Part shown: one piece after another, positions 58,302 to 64,000 of the stretch
How the letters are laid out: each line of letters begins with the position of its first letter
Position numbering within the stretch: the first letter of the stretch is position 1
Assembly: GCA_017311185.1 (NCBI GenBank)
Contig: JAESUZ010000346.1
Location: 434,001 to 498,000 of the forward strand
Reading direction: 5' to 3'
From: Proteles cristata cristata
Taxonomy: Eukaryota > Chordata > Mammalia > Carnivora > Hyaenidae
DNA: 64,000 nt
The notes under the pieces: model-generated
What the model was told of the DNA's origin: nothing
The model's database searches: none
The model's input: only the letters and a program-made list of their open reading frames with translations
Translations under genes and position numbers: made by a program

Positions 58302-59104
58302 CTTTCTTTCTTTCTTCTCTTTCTTTCCTTTCTTTTTCTTCCTTCCTTCTTTCTTTTTCTTTCCTTCTTTGTTTTAGTATTACTTTCTTTCCCCCCTTTG
58401 TTTACTTTTTATTATTTTTTAATTTTAACTAGTGAATAATTAAAAAAATTTAAATATAATTTATTATCAAGTTAACTAACCTATAGCGTATACATTGTGT
58501 TCTTGTTTTGGGGGGCAGGTTCTCATGATTCATCATTTACATACAACACCCAGTGCCCATCCACCCAGTGCCCTCCTCAGTGCCCATTACCCATTTCCCC
58601 CTCCCCTGCCCCCTAATCAACCCTCAGGTTGTTGTCTGTATTTAACAGTCCTTTATGATTTGCCTCCTTCTCTGTTTGAAACTATTTTTCTCCCTTTCCT
58701 TTCACCATGGTCCTCTGTTAAGTTTCTTAAGTTCCATATATAAATGAAAACATATGGTATCTGTCTTTCTCTGCCTGACTTATGTCTCTTTGCATAATAC
58801 CCTCTAGTTCCATCCACATTGCTGCAGATTTCATTCTTTCTCATTGTGAAGTAGTATTTCATTGTGTATATAAACCACATCTTCTTGATCCATTCATCAG
58901 TTGGTGCGCATTGAGCCTCTTTCCATAATTTGGCTATTGTTGAAAGTGCTTCTATGAACATCGGGGTACATGTGCCCCTATACATCAGCACTCCTGTATC
59001 CCTTGGGTAAATTCCTAGTATTGCAATTGCTGAGTCATAGAGAAACTCTATTTTTAATTTTTTGAGGATGCTCCACACTGTTTTCCAGAGCGGCTGCACC
59101 AGTT
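58032..59104 (+). repeat. Tandem-duplicated unit B
   Basis: Second copy of the 55934- flank (ggaggctggaattgttcctg) followed by an expanded CTTC/CTTT tract and a continuous antisense L1. Confidence 0.85.
58165..58376 (+). repeat. (CTTC)n/(CTTT)n microsatellite
   Basis: Pure ttcc then tttc repeats over 200 bp. The equivalent site in unit A (56070-56104) is much shorter. Confidence 0.95.
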
Positions 59105-59175
59105 TGCATTCCCACCAACAGTGCAAGAGTGTTCCCATTTCTCCACATCCTCGCCGATATCTGTTATTTCCTGAG
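58430..59175 (-). mobile_element. L1 LINE ORF2 end and 3' UTR, antisense (unit B)
   Basis: The minus strand keeps an open frame of 195 codons (58653-59240) with the L1 ORF2 C-terminal signature [37 protein letters not shown] and RKNEI. It is 5'-truncated, so no full-length or active element. Confidence 0.88.
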
Positions 59176-59321
59176 TTGTTAATTTTAGCCACTCTGACAG
59201 GCAGTTGGTATCTAAGTCTTCTAACCTGATGGACCTCCATTTCCTCATCTGTAAATTAGGAATAATGATTCTTAGCCTGTACCCCTCAGGACTGATTTCA
59301 AAGGTCACACTAGAGAGTGCA

Positions 59322-59382
59322 TACATTTTATTTTATTTTATTCTATTTTTATTTTATTTTTTTATTTTATTTTTAAAAAGTG
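59322..59382 (+). repeat. (TTTTA)n microsatellite
   Basis: Pentanucleotide tatttta-type run. Confidence 0.9.
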
Positions 59383-59395
59383 TTTATTCTTTTGG

Positions 59396-59575
59396 GGCAC
59401 CTGGGTGGCTCAGTTGGTTTCCACTCTTGAATTTGGCTCAGGTCATGATCCCACAGTTGTGGGTTAAATCCCCATGTCAGGCTCTGTGCTGACATTGGGA
59501 GCCTGCTTGGGATTCTCTTTCTGCCTCTTCTCTGTTTTCTCTCTCAAAACTAAATAAATAAACATTTAAAAAATG
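59396..59575 (+). mobile_element. CAN-SINE, older subfamily
   Basis: ggggcacctgggtggctcag head, short pyrimidine part and AAATAAATAAACATT tail. Confidence 0.9.
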
Positions 59576-59586
59576 TCTATTATCAG

Positions 59587-59780
59587 GGTGCCTGGCTGGG
59601 TCAGTCAGTGAAGAGTCTGACTTCAGCTCAGGTCATGATCTCGCAGTTAGTGAGTTCAGGCGCCGCGTTGAGCTGTTGCTGACAGCTCCGAGGCTAGCGC
59701 CTGCTTTGAGTTCTGTTTCCTTCTCTGTCCCTCCCCACTGTGTTGTCTTTCTCTCTATCTCAAAAATAAACGCTTAAAAA
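59587..59780 (+). mobile_element. Feline SINE (diverged)
   Basis: gggtgcctggctgggtcag head, with tail aaaaataaacgcttaaaaat. Confidence 0.9.
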
Positions 59781-59799
59781 TTATTTTAAATGTCTATTA

Positions 59800-59998
59800 T
59801 TTTGCGAGAGAGAGAGCAAGTGCACACGAGTGGAGGGAGGAGCAGAGGGAGAGAGAGGGAGAATCCCAAGCGGGCTCCTTGCTCACCTCAGAGCCTGACT
59901 CAGGCCCCACCCAGGACGCCATCTCACAAGCGCGAGATCATGACCTGAGCAGAGATCAAGAGTCAATGCTTAACCCATTGGGCCACCCAGACACCCCA
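59800..59998 (-). mobile_element. Feline SINE (diverged)
   Basis: Reverse copy ending gggccacccagacacccc. Third SINE in a 600-bp cluster. Confidence 0.9.
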
Positions 59999-60585
59999 AC
60001 AGTGAATACATTTCAAAGAACAGGCCAACTGGACACTTGAGGTGGCCCTGCCTTCTTGGGGCCAAGCTCCTGTCCTTACGACAAGGCTGCCTCGCTGTCT
60101 CGCCCACCCGTGAATGGGTCTGTTGGTTCTCATGAGCCAACGAATCCTCGCCAGGGTCTTGTAGCCAATTCGACTGGGTTTCTGCCACCAGAGCCCAGGC
60201 TAATGTAATGACAGGCCATTTGGAAGTGGAAGGATGGTGTTTTCGGTGAGTGCCCTTAGCTCTTTCCCCTTCTCGGTCTTTTCCTGGACCCCAGGAACTG
60301 GGGCCAGTCCAACTGGCCTTTACATCCGCCCCCTGTCGTCCTCAATATCGGGGGGTGGGCAGTGCCACGCAGGGGGCATTCCGAAGGCTGGGAAGAGGGC
60401 TGGGAAGAGCCCCAGCAAATCTGCTGCTCTCTCTCTGGGGTGGACGATGTTTTCTTACATGGGCATCTCAGGCACGTGGCTGTGGGCCCAGCATTCCTCA
60501 TGCTTCAGGCAGCAATTTAGCTTGTGGGTGTCTGGGGAGGGAGTGTGGGTGATGTGCTGAGGTTTGCAAGAACAGTAGAGTTCTT

Positions 60586-60818
60586 TTTTTTTTTTTTTAT
60601 TTTTTTTTAATGTTTTATTTATTTCTAGGAGAGAGAGAGAAAGAGACAGTGTGAGCAGGGAAGGGTCAGAGAGAGAGGGAGTCGCAGACTGAAACAGGCT
60701 CCAGGCTCTGAGCTGGCAGTCAGCACAGAGCCCGACGCGGGGCTTGAACTCACAAACCGCGAGAACATGACCTAAGCGAAAGTTGGACACTTAACCCACT
60801 AAGCCACCCAGGCGCCCC
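60586..60818 (-). mobile_element. Feline SINE (young type)
   Basis: Perfect target-site duplication aagaacagtagagttctt at 60568-60585 and 60819-60836. cctaagcgaaagttgg variant. Confidence 0.96.
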
Positions 60819-60837
60819 AAGAACAGTAGAGTTCTTG

Positions 60838-61000
60838 AAGCCACCTCTGCCACTGACTAGCTCCGTGACCTTGAGCAAGACAACCAGTATCTCTGAGCCT
60901 CAGTTTCTTCATCTGGAAAATGGGCTTATGAGAGCAGAGCTGCTCCACCAGTGGCTCCACAGGGCTGCCGTGAGGATTATATGGGGAAATGCTTGAATAG
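60838..61000 (+). mobile_element. MIR fragment
   Basis: gccactgactagctccgtga, gagcctcagtttcttcatct and ccgtgaggattatatggg follow the MIR consensus closely. Confidence 0.85.
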
Positions 61001-61084
61001 CCCCTTGGGGGGTGCCAGGCTTGTAGAAAGAGCTCATGAATGTCACAGATGTAGTTCCTTACATCAGCACCCAGATTGGCTCTC

Positions 61085-61284
61085 CTGTATGTATGTATGT
61101 ATGTATTTATCATTTTAGAAAGAGAGTTATGTGAGCAGAGGAGAGGGGCAGAGAGAGGGAGAATCTTGAGAAGGCTCTATGCCCAGTGCAGAGCTGAAAT
61201 GGGGCTCAATCCCACCACCCTGCGATCACGACCTGAGTCGTAATAAAGTCAGATGCTCAACCAACGGAACCGCCCATGCGCCCC
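61085..61284 (-). mobile_element. Feline SINE (diverged) with (TATG)n at its tail
   Basis: Tail side is a tatg microsatellite (61087-61108). Ends gaaccgcccatgcgcccc. Confidence 0.88.
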
Positions 61285-61354
61285 TCAACTGTCCTTTAAA
61301 AGCTGTTTCAAGTACCTGGTCTGAAGTGCACACCAACTCAGAATAGGTGTTATA

Positions 61355-61501
61355 GGGGCGCTTGGGTGGCTCAGTTGGTTGAGTGTCTGACTTTGGCTCA
61401 GGTCATGATCTTGTGGTTTGTGAGTTGTGCTGACAGCTCAGAGCCTGGAACCTGCTTCAGATTCTGTGTCTCCCTCTTTCTCTGCCCCTTCCTCACTCGT
61501 G

Positions 61502-61533
<32 letters not shown>

Positions 61534-61563
61534 AATAAAGATTAAAAAACTTTTTTAAAAAAT
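61355..61563 (+). mobile_element. Feline SINE, internal deletion
   Basis: ggggcgcttgggtggctcag head. The segment between ttgtggtttgtgagtt and gtgctgacagctc is shortened by about 25 bp. Long (TC)n tail. Confidence 0.92.
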
Positions 61564-61919
61564 AAGGGTTATAACCATGGTGAGGCTGCGGAGACCCACG
61601 GAGGTCTGGTGACTTCCCTAAAGTCACACAGCTGGGACGCTGCAGAGTTTGAACCTGATCTCCCTCTGGCGATGTTACAGGTGCTGGACAATGGTCCTAT
61701 CGTGAATGCAATTTGTGGAGGTTGGATGTCTCTGGGCGGAGAAACATCAGGACAATAGTAGACTTATCTGGGAGACAGTTGAATCATGGTTCTATGGAAC
61801 CACGTGAAATTGCACATATGTGGCCATTTTGACTTAAAAGAAGTACATGTATATGAAAACCCAGTTGGTTAGATACACGTGCCTCCCCAGCGAGTGACTG
61901 AGGTGGCATTGATAGATTT

Positions 61920-62128
61920 TTTAAAATGCTTTTATTTATTTCTGGAAGAGAGAGAGAGAGCGAGCAGGGGAGGGTCAGAGAGAGAGGGAGACACAGAATC
62001 TGAAGCAGGCTCCAAGTGCTGAGCTAGCTGTCAGCACAGAGCCCAACGTGGGGCTTGAACCCATGAACTGTGAGATCATGACCTGAGCCGAAGTCGGGCG
62101 CTTAACCGACTGAGCCCCCCAGGCACCC
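61920..62128 (-). mobile_element. Feline SINE
   Basis: Target-site duplication tggcattgMtagattt at 61904-61919 and 62129-62144, one mismatch. Confidence 0.94.
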
Positions 62129-63214
62129 TGGCATTGCTAGATTTGCACGGGGCGGGGCGGACCTATCACAGGATGAGCAGATTTCTGCAAGCCCAGGGAG
62201 CTGGCTCCATCAGGCTGGGCTCTCGCAGGACTTTCCGACTGCCGTGGCCCTTCAGAGAGGCTCTGGAAGACAAGAAAGAGCCTCATGGCCCTTAGTGAGA
62301 AGGGCCACTCCCGGCACGGCCACTAGCTGTGGTATCAGAGTTATCGTTTCCCTCGGAAGGCTGCATGGAGGGCTATGGGGCAGGAATAAGGCCAGATGGA
62401 AAGTGTCCCCTGTCACAGCTTAGCCGAGGGAGAACAGCCGTGGCTTGTGGGCTTCATGACCTACGTCCTCTCCCACGACCAGGGAATCACTGTAATGACT
62501 TTCCAGAGCCATTCAGCACAACTTGGCCACGTGATTAGGAAGAAGAAGACACGGGGTAAGTGTCTTGGGCCAGTTGGAGCAGGTGACGCAGACCAAGACC
62601 CAGAGGCCCGTGTGGGTAATGTGTTTGGGGGTCCAGGGACGGAAGGACTAGGACAGAAGAACGTGTTCCCAGTCCAGCCCCACTGAAAAAGTCTCCAGGA
62701 AAATTCGGCCATAGGTTTTTGCAGAAAAGAGCCCTGAGTGGCAGGAGCCCGAGCCCAACTCGGGTGGGAAGGCAGGACGAAGGGAGCGAAACAAGTATTC
62801 TCTCTCTGCGGCTGGAGAGACGGCAGCTCAATGCCCTTGTTGAGCAGAAGGTTCTGGAAGCAACAGGGAGGCAGCCTTGAGGTTGAGGGGCAGCAGGGTG
62901 AAGGGGTGTCATGGGGGGCGCTGTGAGCACTAGTGGGTCTGGGGGAGCCTAGTCCCACTCGGGGACTCCCAGAAACACTGAAAGCCCAGAGCTTTCCACA
63001 GTGACCGGGGAAGAACCGCTAGGCAGTGCGATCCAGGCAACATTTCGCCCTGGCCCCGCATCCTGGCTGGATAGTGGGAACGCCCGATAAAGGGTAACAT
63101 GGTGGACACGTGAAAGACGGTTGTGACCCACATTCCACACACGGCCTGGGGACAGAGAGGGAGACTCAGACAAAGGATGAAAGATGTCACACTCGAGCTC
63201 GGGCCGGATCGTTC

Positions 63215-63220
63215 TTTAAT
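63215..63220 (-). other. SERPINA1: SERPINA1 polyadenylation signal ATTAAA
   Basis: On the minus strand cATTAAAgaac lies 41 bp past the stop codon. Human SERPINA1 also uses a short 3' UTR with gacATTAAAgaagg (recalled). Confidence 0.8.
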
Positions 63221-63261
63221 GTTGGTCTGGGGGAGGGGGTGCTGAACCCAGAAAGCAGCTA

Positions 63262-63450
63262 TTATTGGGTGGGGTTCACCACCTTTCCCAGGAAGATGAT
63301 ATTCTTGGTGTTTCTGTCATAGATGAGGAGGCTAAAGGGCCTGTTGAACTCGACAGTGGGGGGCATCGACATGGGGATGGCTTCCAGAAACGTGGCCCCA
63401 GCCGCTTCTGTCCCTCTTTCGTCGATGGTCAGCACGGCCTTATGCAGCGC
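63262..63450 (-). CDS. SERPINA1: SERPINA1 last exon (alpha-1-antitrypsin C-terminus)
   Basis: Last coding exon of alpha-1-antitrypsin, the secreted liver inhibitor of neutrophil elastase. The acceptor tccttgcag/GCG is at 63451, and 62 codons run to TAA at 63262-63264. It encodes [20 protein letters not shown] (hinge GTEAAGA, required for loop insertion), then [10 protein letters not shown], with the P1-P1' Met-Ser of the elastase-inhibiting form. [20 protein letters not shown] and GKVVNPTQ follow. Exons 2-4 lie right of the window. The frame is intact and the hinge is conserved, so this copy should encode an active inhibitor. Met at P1 is also the oxidation-sensitive residue known in the human protein. 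Confidence 0.96.
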   Translation of the reverse strand, partial: ALHKAVLTIDERGTEAAGATFLEAIPMSMPPTVEFNRPFSLLIYDRNTKNIIFLGKVVNPTQ

Positions 63451-64000
63451 CTGCAAGGAGAGAGTACCGGGGCCTGTTCCGAGTGGGGTCGGGCTGCTGT
63501 CCCCACGCAGCCCCGGGAACGAGGCCCAAGGAGGGGAGTGTTGCCCAGAGAGGGGCGGTTCACGTGGGCCTTTCTCCGCCTGGCCTGTCCTTCCCCATCC
63601 ACGGCCTCCCGCCCTGATGTCAAGCTCTCTGGGGCCCAGGACTCGATGGGCACCTTCACTGCGTCTGGTCCACACCCAGCACTGGGTTCCCAGCCAGCCT
63701 TTGAGCAAAGGTTGTGTCTTCAGTCACCTTTAACTTCCCTGAATAAATGGCATCTTTAGGCAAAATCACTCGTTCACCCAAACTCAGTGACTGGCCAATA
63801 GCTCCCAGTGTCCCAGACGCAGGGGACAAAAGTCCTCTGAAATCCCTGAGCCCAAGCCTGTCTTTGTAAGTATGGGTCCAGCGAGACCATGGCCAGAAAC
63901 GACACAGAGGGTCAGTGACACAGTGCAGAGAAGGTCCCTGAGATGCCAGAAGCACGTGGGGCCACCGCCTCCATTGTCACCCGCCCTCAATCCAGTCTCG
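63451..64000 (-). other. SERPINA1: SERPINA1 intron 4 (part)
   Basis: Sequence upstream of the last exon. About 63620-63850 is a clear paralogue of 47850-48110 next to SERPINA2 exon 5 (shared ccagcactgggttcccag-type, cttgaataaatggcatcttt-type and caggggacaaaagtcctctg). No exon 4 was seen before the window ends. Confidence 0.8.

Larger units (their letters stand above)
49984..63214. other. Intergenic region, SERPINA2 to SERPINA1
   Basis: About 13 kb with no supported gene. It contains a compound duplication (51.8-59.1 kb), a solo LTR, SINE clusters (59.4-62.1 kb), MER20 and MIR relics. The stretches 50.0-51.0, 53.57-54.12, 54.55-55.3, 60.0-60.55 and 62.15-63.2 kb are unassigned. GC-rich open frames up to 200 codons there have no recognisable domain or splice context. 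Confidence 0.75.

Noticed and set aside
58653..59240. 195-codon minus-strand frame
   Set aside because: It is the C-terminal part of L1 ORF2 in a 5'-truncated element, so it is listed as L1 and not as a host gene.
63656..63955. Possible SERPINA1 exon 4 on the minus strand
   Set aside because: The frame lacks the serpin exon 4 motifs (LPKLSI, GI..F), and its sequence is shared with intronic DNA next to SERPINA2 exon 5, so it is intron.

Overview
This is 64 kb of nuclear DNA from a cat-like carnivore (Feliformia, most likely Felidae). The main evidence is about 36 copies of a tRNA-derived SINE whose head reads 'gcctgggtggctcagt' and whose tail is a (TC)n tract, then AAATAAA, then oligo-A. This is the feline CAN-SINE form, not the dog form. 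The surroundings are L1 LINEs, MIR/L2, MER20, Tigger-like, MLT1-like and ERV LTR relics. Coding sequence is under 2 percent of the window and falls in exons with clear splice sites.

The genes are part of the clade-A serpin cluster (human chr14q32 equivalent), all on the minus strand. From low to high coordinate: (1) SERPINA6 (corticosteroid-binding globulin): coding exons 2 (6829-7438) and 3 (1576-1846), plus a proposed liver promoter and non-coding exon 1 near 13.96-14.19 kb; exons 4-5 lie beyond the left edge. (2) A dead serpin at 28.9-29.55 kb, possibly SERPINA16-like, with its start codon lost, a stop and two frameshifts. (3) SERPINA2 remnants: a broken exon 2 (49386-49983) and an open exon 5 (46793-46987), with no recognisable exons 3-4 between them. 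(4) The last coding exon of SERPINA1 (alpha-1-antitrypsin) at 63262-63450 with the Met-Ser reactive site; the rest lies beyond the right edge. SERPINA6 carries glucocorticoids in plasma and SERPINA1 inhibits neutrophil elastase. The two genes between them look inactive in this animal.

The rest is introns and intergenic DNA filled with nested transposons. The less ordinary features are: two inverted repeats (11.56/13.13 kb and 23.12/25.34 kb); a compound duplication at 51.8-59.1 kb in which one stretch is nearly identical between copies while its flanks are clearly diverged; two solo LTRs with intact TG...CA ends and target-site duplications (42127-42794 and 54124-54547); and a six-copy minisatellite inside an L1 (44.53-44.80 kb). 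I saw no new protein-coding system. The main novelty is structural and evolutionary.
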